From positions 3,906,001 to 3,970,000 of the forward strand of contig CP152408.1 in NCBI GenBank assembly GCA_038961845.1: a stretch of DNA of 64,000 nt, read 5' to 3'. Numbering within the stretch: position 1 is the first letter of the stretch; the number at the start of each line of letters is the position of its first letter. The translations under genes and the position numbers were made by a program. Below, piece after piece: positions 14,937 to 22,617 of this stretch. The stretch comes from Xylophilus sp. GW821-FHT01B05 (lineage in GTDB: Bacteria; Pseudomonadota; Gammaproteobacteria; Burkholderiales; Burkholderiaceae_C). The notes under the pieces were generated by a model. The model ran no database searches. It saw nothing but the letters and a program-made list of their open reading frames with translations, and was not told the DNA's origin.

Positions 14937-17815
14937 TGTGGAAGCTCCCTTGGCCTAAGCCGGCCGCGCCGAAGCTGGCGGCATCCGGCGCTGGCGGTGA
15001 CGAACAGCCGGACGGCTGGCAGCGCCACGTCGAGACCTTGCGACAGGCCGGCATCCCTGAACCCGGCGCGGCGGTCCAGGACCGCAGGCCGGCGACCGTG
15101 GCCGACGAGCAGGCGCTGTACGACGTCGCGCCGTCCTTCACGGAACTGCTGCCTTGGGTGGAGTTTCTGCCCCAATCGAAGTCCATGTTGCTGGAGGACG
15201 GGCAATCGGTCGCGGCCTTCTACGAGCTGGTTCCGTTGGGCACCGAGGGCCGGGAACCCGGCTGGCTGGCGCATGCCCGCGATGCGCTCGAAAACGCCCT
15301 GCAAGACAGTTTCGATGAACTGGACGAGAACCCGTGGGTACTCCAGCTCTACGCCCAGGACGAGCCCAGCTTCGACCAGTACATGCAGACGCTGCGCGAC
15401 TACGTGCAGCCGCGCGCCTGCGGCACGGCGTTCACCGAGTTCTACTTGCGCTTCTTCAGCCACCACCTGCGCGCGGTGGCCAAGCCCGGAGGTCTTTTCG
15501 AGGACACGGTGGTCACGCGGCTGCGCTGGCGCGGGCAGACGCGGCGCGTGCGCATGGTCGTCTATCGCCGTGCCACCGGGCAGGCGAGCCGCCGTGGCCA
15601 GACGCCCGAGCAGATGCTGAACATCGTCTGCGACCGCCTGTGCGGCGGACTCGCGAACGCTGGCATCCAGGCGCGGCGCATGGCGGCGGCCGACATCCAC
15701 GACTGGCTGCTGCGGTGGTTCAACCCGCGGCCCACGCTGCTCGGGCCTGGGGCCGAGGACCGGGAACGCTTCTACGCACTGGCGCGCTACCCCGACGAGA
15801 CCGAGGCTGGCGAGATCGAATTGGCGAGCGGACGAGATTTCAGCCAGCGGCTGTTCTTCGGCCAGCCGCGCTCCGACGTGGCGCACGGCACCTGGTACTT
15901 CGACGGCATGCCGCACCGTGTGCTGATCACCGACCGGCTGCGCATGCCGCCCGGCACCGGACACCTGACCGGCGAGACCCGCAAAGGGGATGCCATCAAC
16001 ACGCTGTTCGACCAGATGCCGGAAGACACCTTGCTTTGCCTCACGATGATCGCGACGCCGCAGGATGTCCTGGAAGCGGATCTCAACCATCTGGCGAAGA
16101 AGGCCGTGGGCGAGACGCTGGCGTCGGAGCAGACGCTCAAGGACGTGCAGGAAGCCCGTTCCCTGATCGGCAGCGCGCACAAGCTCTACCGGGGAACGCT
16201 GGCGTTCTATTTGCGCGGCCGGGATGAAGCCGAACTGGACCGGCGCGGCCTGGATCTGGCGAACGTGATGCTCAATGCCGGCTTGCAGCCGGTGCGCGAG
16301 GACGACGAGGTGGCGCCGCTGAACAGCTACCTGCGCTGGCTACCATGCTGCTACAACCCCGGCCAGGACCGGCGCAAGTGGTACACGCAACTGATGTTCG
16401 CCCAGCACGCGGCGAATCTGTCGCCAGTGTGGGGCCGCGCCCAGGGTACGGGGCACCCCGGCATCACGATGTTCAATCGCGGTGGCGGCCCGATTACGTT
16501 TGACCCCTTGAACAGGTTGGACCGGCAAATGAATGCCCACCTGTTTCTGTTCGGCCCCACCGGCTCGGGTAAGTCAGCGACCCTCAATAACCTTTTGAAC
16601 CAGGTCACGGCCATCTACCGGCCGCGGCTGTTCATCGTGGAAGCGGGGAATTCCTTCGGCCTGTTCGCAGACTTCGCCCGGCGCCTGGGCCTGACCGTGA
16701 ACCGGGTCAAGCTGGCCCCTGGCTCGGGCATCAGCCTCGCGCCATTCGCCGATGCACGCCGGTTGATCGAAACACCGAGCGACGTGCAGACCCTCGATGC
16801 CGACGCGCTGGACGAAGATCTGCCCCCGGATGCCTCGGCCATGGAGGCGGACGAGCAGCGCGACGTGCTGGGCGAACTGGAGATCACGGCGCGGCTGATG
16901 ATCACCGGCGGCGAAGACAAGGAAGAGGCTCGGATGACGCGGGCCGATCGCTCGCTGATCCGCCAGTGCATCCTCGACGCCGCCGAGCACTGCGTGGCCG
17001 AGAAGCGCACGGTGCTCACGCGCGACGTGCGCAACGCACTGCGCACCCGTGGCCAGGACCCGACGCTGCCCGAGATGCGCCGCGTGCGGCTGCTGGAGAT
17101 GGCCGACGCGATGGACATGTTCTGCCAAGGCACGGACGGCGAGATGTTCGACCGCGACGGCACGCCCTGGCCCGAAGCCGACATCACCCTGGTCGATCTG
17201 GCGACCTACGCCCGCGAGGGCTACAACGCCCAGCTCTCGATCGCCTACATCAGCCTGATCAGCACGGTGAACAACATCGCCGAGCGCGACCAGTACCTTG
17301 GCCGCCCGATCATCAACGTCACGGATGAGGGGCACATCATCACGAAGAACCCGCTGCTCGCGCCATACGTGGTCAAGATCACGAAGATGTGGCGCAAGTT
17401 GGGCGCCTGGTTCTGGCTCGCGACGCAGAACATTGACGACCTGCCACGCGCCGCGGAGCCGATGCTCAACATGATCGAGTGGTGGATCTGCCTGTCGATG
17501 CCGCCGGACGAGGTGGAGAAGATCGCCAGGTTCCGCGAACTCTCACCCGCGCAGAAAGCGCTGATGCTGTCGGCGCGCAAAGAAGCGGGCAAGTTCACCG
17601 AGGGCGTCATCCTCTCCAAGAGCATGGAAGTGCTGTTCCGCGCCGTGCCGCCGAGCCTATACCTCGCGCTTGCGCAGACCGAACCCGAAGAGAAGGCCGA
17701 GCGCTACCAGCTCATGCAGCAATACGGCTGCACCGAACTGGAAGCGGCCTTCAAGGTGGCCGAGAAGATCGACCAGGCACGCGGCATCGAGTCGCCAGCC
17801 CTGGAACTGTCGTAA
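14936..17815 (+). CDS. Conjugative transfer ATPase PFL_4706 family (TraC/VirB4)
   Basis: This 959-residue VirB4/TraC-type motor is expected to power assembly and export at the inner membrane. Walker A GPTGSGKS lies at about 540-547. A Walker B-like VTDEGHII is near 798-805, followed by the conserved KITKMWRKLGAWFWLATQN. The N-terminal half carries the TraC domain (DYVQPRACGTAFTEFYLRFF region, about 155-180). The length is normal for TIGR03744. It starts at a one-base overlap with the lipoprotein gene. The product has no frameshift or missing motif. Confidence 0.95.
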   Translation: MWKLPWPKPAAPKLAASGAGGDEQPDGWQRHVETLRQAGIPEPGAAVQDRRPATVADEQALYDVAPSFTELLPWVEFLPQSKSMLLEDGQSVAAFYELVPLGTEGREPGWLAHARDALENALQDSFDELDENPWVLQLYAQDEPSFDQYMQTLRDYVQPRACGTAFTEFYLRFFSHHLRAVAKPGGLFEDTVVTRLRWRGQTRRVRMVVYRRATGQASRRGQTPEQMLNIVCDRLCGGLANAGIQARRMAAADIHDWLLRWFNPRPTLLGPGAEDRERFYALARYPDETEAGEIELASGRDFSQRLFFGQPRSDVAHGTWYFDGMPHRVLITDRLRMPPGTGHLTGETRKGDAINTLFDQMPEDTLLCLTMIATPQDVLEADLNHLAKKAVGETLASEQTLKDVQEARSLIGSAHKLYRGTLAFYLRGRDEAELDRRGLDLANVMLNAGLQPVREDDEVAPLNSYLRWLPCCYNPGQDRRKWYTQLMFAQHAANLSPVWGRAQGTGHPGITMFNRGGGPITFDPLNRLDRQMNAHLFLFGPTGSGKSATLNNLLNQVTAIYRPRLFIVEAGNSFGLFADFARRLGLTVNRVKLAPGSGISLAPFADARRLIETPSDVQTLDADALDEDLPPDASAMEADEQRDVLGELEITARLMITGGEDKEEARMTRADRSLIRQCILDAAEHCVAEKRTVLTRDVRNALRTRGQDPTLPEMRRVRLLEMADAMDMFCQGTDGEMFDRDGTPWPEADITLVDLATYAREGYNAQLSIAYISLISTVNNIAERDQYLGRPIINVTDEGHIITKNPLLAPYVVKITKMWRKLGAWFWLATQNIDDLPRAAEPMLNMIEWWICLSMPPDEVEKIARFRELSPAQKALMLSARKEAGKFTEGVILSKSMEVLFRAVPPSLYLALAQTEPEEKAERYQLMQQYGCTELEAAFKVAEKIDQARGIESPALELS

Positions 17816-17828
17816 GCCGGAGAACGCC

Positions 17829-18611
17829 ATGGAACAGAAACGTCCTTCCATTCCGATGCAGGTTCAGGCGTTTCGTCGTCGCCGGCAGCACCACTGGCGC
17901 TGGGCTTTGGCTGCTGCGCTGGTCGCGCTGCTGCTGATCTGGCTGGTGTCCCGGACGCCCGGCGAGTCCTCACCGCAGTCGTCCACGCCGGTGAACGTGG
18001 CGCAGGTGGCCGGGCCGCCCTGGCAGACGGGCAACCCGGAGGGCCGTTTCACGCTGACGCTCTATGCCGACCTGGAGTGCCCGTTCTGCCGGGAGTACTT
18101 CCCGCAGCTCAAGCGCTGGGTCGGCAGCAACGCCGATGTCACCCTGCAATGGCACCACCAGCCGCTGGCCGCGCACGAGCCGGCCGCGTCGGCCGAGGCG
18201 CGCCTTGTCGAGTGCGCCGCCGAAGCGGGCGGGCATGGCGCGTTCTGGCATGCGGTCGAATGGGTCTATGCCCACACGCGCAGCGACGGCCAGGGATTGC
18301 CCGAGGGCCTGCGCTACCCCGAATCGACGCCGGCCGTCGAGCAGTGCATGGCGAGCGAACAGGCCGATGCCGTCATCCGCGCCCAGGCCACGGAGGCCAC
18401 CAAGAGCGGCGTGACCGCCACGCCATCGCTGCGCCTGCTCGATCGCCAGACGGGCCAAGCCATTCTGCTGCAGGGGCCGATCGAGGGCGATGCGCTGCTG
18501 TCGGCCATGGACATGCTGGCGTCCGAGGACACAGCCAGCGACGCGGCGGCTTCGCCCGCCACCCCCACATCCGAAATGCCTGCCGACGTTGTCGGCGACA
18601 TGCCCAGGTAG
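17829..18611 (+). CDS. Membrane-anchored DsbA-like thioredoxin-fold protein of the ICE
   Basis: This 260-residue protein has a basic N-terminus and one membrane helix (about residues 25-45), then a periplasmic thioredoxin fold with the redox pair CPFC (Cys about 84 and 87) and a cis-proline loop VTATPSL (about 200). It probably makes or isomerises disulfide bonds in secretion components such as the TraU/TraH-like proteins, as DsbC/TrbB do in F plasmids. The ATG at 17829 follows GGAG by 7 bases. An equivalent gene sits between traC and radC in related elements. A low-complexity Ala/Thr/Pro tail ends the protein. Confidence 0.88.
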   Translation: MEQKRPSIPMQVQAFRRRRQHHWRWALAAALVALLLIWLVSRTPGESSPQSSTPVNVAQVAGPPWQTGNPEGRFTLTLYADLECPFCREYFPQLKRWVGSNADVTLQWHHQPLAAHEPAASAEARLVECAAEAGGHGAFWHAVEWVYAHTRSDGQGLPEGLRYPESTPAVEQCMASEQADAVIRAQATEATKSGVTATPSLRLLDRQTGQAILLQGPIEGDALLSAMDMLASEDTASDAAASPATPTSEMPADVVGDMPR

Positions 18612-18632
18612 CCCTCGGTCTTGGAGGCTACG

Positions 18633-18791
18633 GCGCGGTTTGCCGCGCTGACCGCTACCCGTTCGCTTTCGCATCCTGGCTGCGAACAATCACCGCTGAG
18701 CGGTGGTGGATGCACCTTGTTCCGCTTTTTTCCATCCCCAGGAGGGCTTGCCCTCCCAGGGCGTGCGCCCTCCGATCTCACCCTCCGGAGG
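18633..18791 (+). ncRNA. Candidate structured 5' leader RNA upstream of radC
   Basis: A 159-base stretch before radC holds a series of perfect stems: GCGCGG/CCGCGC (18633-18648), GTTCGC/GCGAAC (18661-18687), ACCGC/GCGGT (18692-18704), GGAGGGC/GCCCTCC (18741-18756), AGGGCG/CGCCCT (18758-18771), and a palindrome CCTCCGGAGG (18782-18791) that contains the ribosome site. The GGAGGG and CCCTCC segments could also pair across hairpins, giving alternative folds that hide or free the ribosome site. A radC RNA motif has been reported from comparative genomics ahead of radC-like genes on proteobacterial mobile elements. Whether this is the same family was not tested. Confidence 0.55.
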
Positions 18792-18797
18792 TTCACC

Positions 18798-19292
18798 ATG
18801 TCTTTCGTTGCCAATGACTCCTGTGTGGAGTCGCTTTCCGCCGTCGCAGCCCAGCATGAGGACTGGATCATCCAGCAGGCCATCGCGCTGCTGGAGCGAC
18901 GGATCTTCAAAGTCGGACCGTGCCTCAGCCGCCCGGCTGCCGTGCGGGACTACCTGCGTCTGAAACTGGTCGCTGAGCCCAACGAGGTATTCGCAGTCGT
19001 GTTCCTGGACAGCATGCACCAGGTGTTGGCCTACGAACCGCTGTTCAGGGGCACGATCAATTCGACTGCGGTCTATCCGCGTGTCGTCGTGCAGCGTGTA
19101 TTGGAGCTGAAAGCCGCCGCTGTGGTCTTCGCGCACCAGCACCCCTCGGGTATCACTGAGCCATCGAGCGCGGATCGCGCGCTGACCCAGCAACTCCAGG
19201 CGGCGCTCGCGCTCATCGATGTTCGGGTACTGGATCACATCATCGTCGGCCTAGGAAATCCGTACTCCTTCGCAGAGCACGGCCTGCTGTAG
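18798..19292 (+). CDS. radC: RadC-like JAB-domain protein
   Basis: This 164-residue protein carries the JAB/MPN metal-binding signature HQHPSG (His about 113 and 115) followed by SSAD (Asp about 126), with a conserved Glu earlier. RadC-family proteins on mobile elements are short and lack the helix-hairpin-helix of chromosomal RadC. Their proposed roles in DNA repair or as metal-dependent hydrolases are unproven. GGAGG lies 7 bases before the ATG inside a self-complementary sequence. A strong terminator follows, so radC seems to close its unit. The position after traC and the DsbA-like gene is conserved in ICEclc-type elements. Confidence 0.92.
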   Translation: MSFVANDSCVESLSAVAAQHEDWIIQQAIALLERRIFKVGPCLSRPAAVRDYLRLKLVAEPNEVFAVVFLDSMHQVLAYEPLFRGTINSTAVYPRVVVQRVLELKAAAVVFAHQHPSGITEPSSADRALTQQLQAALALIDVRVLDHIIVGLGNPYSFAEHGLL

Positions 19293-19313
19293 CACATCGC
19301 TTCATTGATCACT

Positions 19314-19341
19314 GCGGGGGCTTCGGCCTCCGCTTTTCTTT
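19314..19341 (+). terminator. Rho-independent terminator after radC
   Basis: GCGGGGGC (19314-19321) pairs with GCCTCCGC (19326-19333) with one G-U pair, around an extra-stable TTCG tetraloop. It is followed by TTTTCTTT. It lies 22 bases after the radC stop and before the next ATTGTTTG element, separating two transfer operons. Confidence 0.9.
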
Positions 19342-19381
19342 GCGGCGAGACAAGCAGGTATGCGGGGTGCCCGCGATGCGC

Positions 19382-19389
19382 ATTGTTTG
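19382..19389 (+). promoter_or_regulatory. ATTGTTTG element upstream of the PFL_4709 operon
   Basis: This is the third copy of the octamer, 62 bases before the ATG at 19452 and 41 bases after the radC terminator. As at 10005 it is followed downstream by GCCCTGATC (about 19424). Its place between a terminator and an operon head is what a promoter would occupy. Confidence 0.55.
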
Positions 19390-19451
19390 TGGGGGCCGCA
19401 TCGGGTTCGGCGTTTGACTATGGCCCTGATCAACTTCCAGGGGCACGCGAC

Positions 19452-19898
19452 ATGCCAGCACCTCTTTCCAGGTTCGCGCCGGGCTGGCGAACCCTCGGCT
19501 TGGCCGTAGCGCTGCCGGCAGCCCTGGCCGTTTTCAGCCCAGCCACCTTCGCCGCCGACGTGGTGGTCGTCACCGACAGCCGCCACCCGGTCAAGACCAT
19601 GGGTGGCGAGCGGCTGATCGATCTGGACGAAGCCCATCGGATTGAAGCGGAGCTTTCAGCGGAACTGCCCACCGATCCCGAACAGGCGACGACCATCGTC
19701 AAGCGCCGGCTCTCCGGCGGCGGCCCCGACCTCCAGCGCCGCATCGCTTCCGCATACCAGGGCGTTACCGACGCATGGAGCCTGGGCATCACCAGTATCC
19801 CGGCCGTCGTGGTGGACCAGCGCTACGTCGTCTATGGCGAGCCGGACGTGGCGCGTGCCGTGGCCCGAATCGAGCAGCACCGGGGGACACAGCCATGA
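19452..19898 (+). CDS. ICE protein PFL_4709 family (TIGR03757)
   Basis: This 148-residue exported protein has a signal peptide ending near TFAADV (about residue 35), followed by VVVVTDSRHPV and a C-terminal GITSIPAVVVDQRYVVYG motif (about 112-130). That motif is typical of the family and resembles a thioredoxin-fold cis-Pro region (TrbC/TraW-like). An earlier in-frame start exists at 19305, but it would place the terminator and the ATTGTTTG element inside the gene, so 19452 is preferred. It overlaps the TraU-like gene by 4 bases. Confidence 0.87.
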   Translation: MPAPLSRFAPGWRTLGLAVALPAALAVFSPATFAADVVVVTDSRHPVKTMGGERLIDLDEAHRIEAELSAELPTDPEQATTIVKRRLSGGGPDLQRRIASAYQGVTDAWSLGITSIPAVVVDQRYVVYGEPDVARAVARIEQHRGTQP

Positions 19899-20842
19899 GC
19901 CGCCCGTTCGACCTGCTGCGCCGCCTGCGCGCTGGCGTGGCGTCCGTGCTACTGCTCAGTGCCACCGGCAGCTACGCTCTCAACACCGCCACCATCGTCG
20001 GCTCGGTGGCGTCGCCCGACTGCCTCGAATACCGCGTCGTCGGCATCTGCTACTGGCTCTACTGCACCTGGACCGGCTGCACGGTGCGCACGTCCACCAA
20101 GGTGCGCCACTACATCCCCGATGCGGTGGTCTCCAGCTACAGCAATACCGGCGAAAACCCCTGGGTCGAAGTCCGGGCAATGAGCACGCCCAACCCATCC
20201 GCCCAGGCTGGCGGGGACGGCACCACCAACGAAGACCACGAAAACAACCTCGCCAAATTCAAGAACAGCGATGTCATCGGCCATCCCGGCGGCGAGGTGT
20301 TCAACCAATTCGCTTCGTCCTCGGGCTATTTCTGCCAAGGCGCGGGCACGGCGTTCATGCCGTACTTGCTCAGCACCTTGGACACGCTGGCCTGGCGCTA
20401 CAACGTGCCCGAGATGGCCTACCCGGAAGCGCTGATTCCGGGCCGGCGCGAGGTCGGCGCTCGCACCACGATGAACCTCTGGGGCAACGTGTATCCGCGT
20501 GGCGGCTTCCTGCACCAGACCGACGACCACAAGGCCGGCGCAGTGGTGGCCCAGCGTGCGGGCGATGTCGTCACGCGCCGCGGGCAGATCCACGTCTATC
20601 AGCCGCTGCTCGCCAACTCCCGCGACGGCTACTGGCCGGCCGGCGCGCTGGTCGAAGGCGATGCCTCCACCGGGAAGTGGCAGGAGCTGACGCCTCGGCT
20701 GTCGAGCACCTGCGTGGTCTTTCCTCACAGCGGCACGCTGACCCAGGCCCAGCAAGGCGATTACGCCTGGGCGCTGTGGCGGCCATATGCCTGCTGCGAA
20801 CGCCGCGGGCAGGTGTTCCTGGGCAGCGTCGATTTCCTCTGA
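19895..20842 (+). CDS. ICE protein PFL_4710 family (TIGR03756), TraU-like
   Basis: This 315-residue secreted protein has a signal peptide (cleavage near SYALNT, about residue 29) and many cysteines, including CLEYRVVGICYWLYCTWTGC (about 43-62), typical of TraU-like proteins that need disulfide bonds. It is likely a periplasmic factor for pilus assembly or DNA transfer. Start and stop are tightly coupled to PFL_4709 and PFL_4711. The Cys-rich character explains the DsbA-like and CxxC proteins encoded nearby. Confidence 0.9.
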   Translation: MSRPFDLLRRLRAGVASVLLLSATGSYALNTATIVGSVASPDCLEYRVVGICYWLYCTWTGCTVRTSTKVRHYIPDAVVSSYSNTGENPWVEVRAMSTPNPSAQAGGDGTTNEDHENNLAKFKNSDVIGHPGGEVFNQFASSSGYFCQGAGTAFMPYLLSTLDTLAWRYNVPEMAYPEALIPGRREVGARTTMNLWGNVYPRGGFLHQTDDHKAGAVVAQRAGDVVTRRGQIHVYQPLLANSRDGYWPAGALVEGDASTGKWQELTPRLSSTCVVFPHSGTLTQAQQGDYAWALWRPYACCERRGQVFLGSVDFL

Positions 20843-20851
20843 GGTGCCCCG

Positions 20852-22246
20852 ATGAAGCATCCTGAACCAACCTATCTCTCCACCAGGGCATATCGCCGGC
20901 TGCGCCCGACGATGCTGGCCGGCGCCCTCGCCCTGGGCTGCGGCTTCGCGTGGGCGCAGACCGGATACCAGACCAGCGGTCCCATCCTAGGCGACGAGGT
21001 GATGTATTCGATCGGCGGTGGCAGCGCGGTGTCCATGGGCCGTGCGGCCAGCATGCGCTCGATTGGTGTCGGCGTGGGTTGGAACAGCAACCTCATCTGC
21101 GGCGACATGAGCCTCCAGACCACACTGCGCAACCAGCTCAACGGCATCACGAACGGCTTCCAGCAGATCATGAGCAATGTGATCCAGAGCGCGACCAGCG
21201 CGGTGGCGTCCCTGCCGGCGCTGATCATCCAGCGCGCCGATCCGGGCCTGTACAACCTGCTGACCAACGGCGTGTTGCAGGCGCGCCTGGACTTCGACCG
21301 CTCCAAGCTGACCTGCCGCGCCATGGCCGAGAAGATGGCCGAGACGGCAGGCGGCCAGCTCGGATGGAGCCAGATGGCCGAAGGCATGGCACTGCGCGAT
21401 GCGGTGTCGAGCACCGACGCCGTGTCGGCAATCGAACAGGCCGAGACACGTCGGGGCAACGACGGCGTGCCTTGGGTGGGCGGCAGCAATGCCGGTGGCG
21501 CGGGCCAGTCCGCCATCCGGGTGGTCGGCGACGTCACCCGCGCGGGCTACAACCTGGTCAACGGCCGCGGCGTGACCGACACGTCCTCCATCTCACCCGC
21601 CAGTTGCGCGAGCCTGTCCTGCCAGGCCTGGACGTCGCCGCAGCAGGCGACCGAATGGGCGACGCGGGTGCTCGGGGAGCAGGTGCAGCGCACGTGCGAC
21701 TCTTGCACCAAGACCGAGACCGTGCCCGGCGTCGGGCTGACGCCGCTGATCCAGGAGGAATACGAGACGAAACTGGAGGCCCTGCAGGAGCTGATTTCCG
21801 GAGTGCGCAACACGACGTTCGAGAACCTGCGCGAGGCTGGCAGCACGTCGCTGCCCATCACGCGCGGCGTCATCGAGGCGCTGCGCGACGAGCCGGACCA
21901 GGACCTGCTGGCACGCCGCCTGGCCTCGGAGGTCGCGCTGTCGTCGGTGCTGGAGAAGGCATTGCTGCTTCAGCGGACCCTGCTGACCGGCAAGAAGGAA
22001 CCCAATGTGGCGGCGAACCAGTTGGCGGTCGAGGCCGTGAATCATGAGAGCGACACGCTCGACCAGGAGATCCGCAACCTCAAGACCGAACTGGAGCTGC
22101 GGCGCGAGCTGGCCAACAACTCGCCCATGGCCATCATCCAGCGCCACGGCACACGCGCGGCCGGCTCGCGCGGCATCTACGAAGGCGATCCGGTGCCCGA
22201 CCGCCTCGACCAGTTGCAGAAGGGCAATCCGGGAGGCAACCCATGA
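20852..22246 (+). CDS. ICE protein PFL_4711 family (TIGR03755), TraH-like
   Basis: This 464-residue exported protein has a hydrophobic signal near residues 20-36 ending at AWAQT. The middle contains repeated GGSAVSMGRAA and cysteine pairs (CASLSCQAW, CDSCTKTE). The C-terminal part is helical with a coiled-coil section (about 395-430). Family members resemble TraH, an outer-membrane-associated pilus assembly protein. It lies immediately after the TraU-like gene and overlaps the next gene by 4 bases. The normal family length is retained. Confidence 0.9.
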   Translation: MKHPEPTYLSTRAYRRLRPTMLAGALALGCGFAWAQTGYQTSGPILGDEVMYSIGGGSAVSMGRAASMRSIGVGVGWNSNLICGDMSLQTTLRNQLNGITNGFQQIMSNVIQSATSAVASLPALIIQRADPGLYNLLTNGVLQARLDFDRSKLTCRAMAEKMAETAGGQLGWSQMAEGMALRDAVSSTDAVSAIEQAETRRGNDGVPWVGGSNAGGAGQSAIRVVGDVTRAGYNLVNGRGVTDTSSISPASCASLSCQAWTSPQQATEWATRVLGEQVQRTCDSCTKTETVPGVGLTPLIQEEYETKLEALQELISGVRNTTFENLREAGSTSLPITRGVIEALRDEPDQDLLARRLASEVALSSVLEKALLLQRTLLTGKKEPNVAANQLAVEAVNHESDTLDQEIRNLKTELELRRELANNSPMAIIQRHGTRAAGSRGIYEGDPVPDRLDQLQKGNPGGNP

Positions 22247-22602
22247 GCCCGATGCACGCCAGTTGGCTGCGTGCGCGCTGGCTGTTCAGCCGGCGCGCGG
22301 CGAAGACCTTGCTGTGGCTTGTACTGGTCGTGGCCGTCGCCGTAGGGGTCAACGTCGCCGGCATCTACCTGGTCGGCAGTGTTGCGGCCTGGGAACGTTG
22401 GCTGGCGGCGTCCGCAGGGTATTTCTTCATCTGGCGGCTGTGCTTGTACGGCGCGACAGCATACGGATGGATGTGGATGCGCCGCCGGCTCCTGGCGCGC
22501 GAGGCCGACGACGCGCAGGCACGGCGCCGTCTGGTGCGCAGCGAGGTCGCTGGTGTCGTCGCCATCGTGGCGCTGGAAGCCAGCCTGTTGATGCAGGGCT
22601 GA
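22243..22602 (+). CDS. Small ICE inner-membrane protein of unknown function
   Basis: This 119-residue protein has membrane helices at about residues 22-45, 50-72 and 97-117, with a charged loop (about 75-95) between the last two. It is coupled to the TraH-like gene by an ATGA overlap and followed by traG 15 bases later. Small membrane proteins occupy this slot in other elements of the family. No specific domain was recognised. Confidence 0.75.
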   Translation: MSPMHASWLRARWLFSRRAAKTLLWLVLVVAVAVGVNVAGIYLVGSVAAWERWLAASAGYFFIWRLCLYGATAYGWMWMRRRLLAREADDAQARRRLVRSEVAGVVAIVALEASLLMQG

Positions 22603-22617
22603 GGGGAGGTTCCGGCC

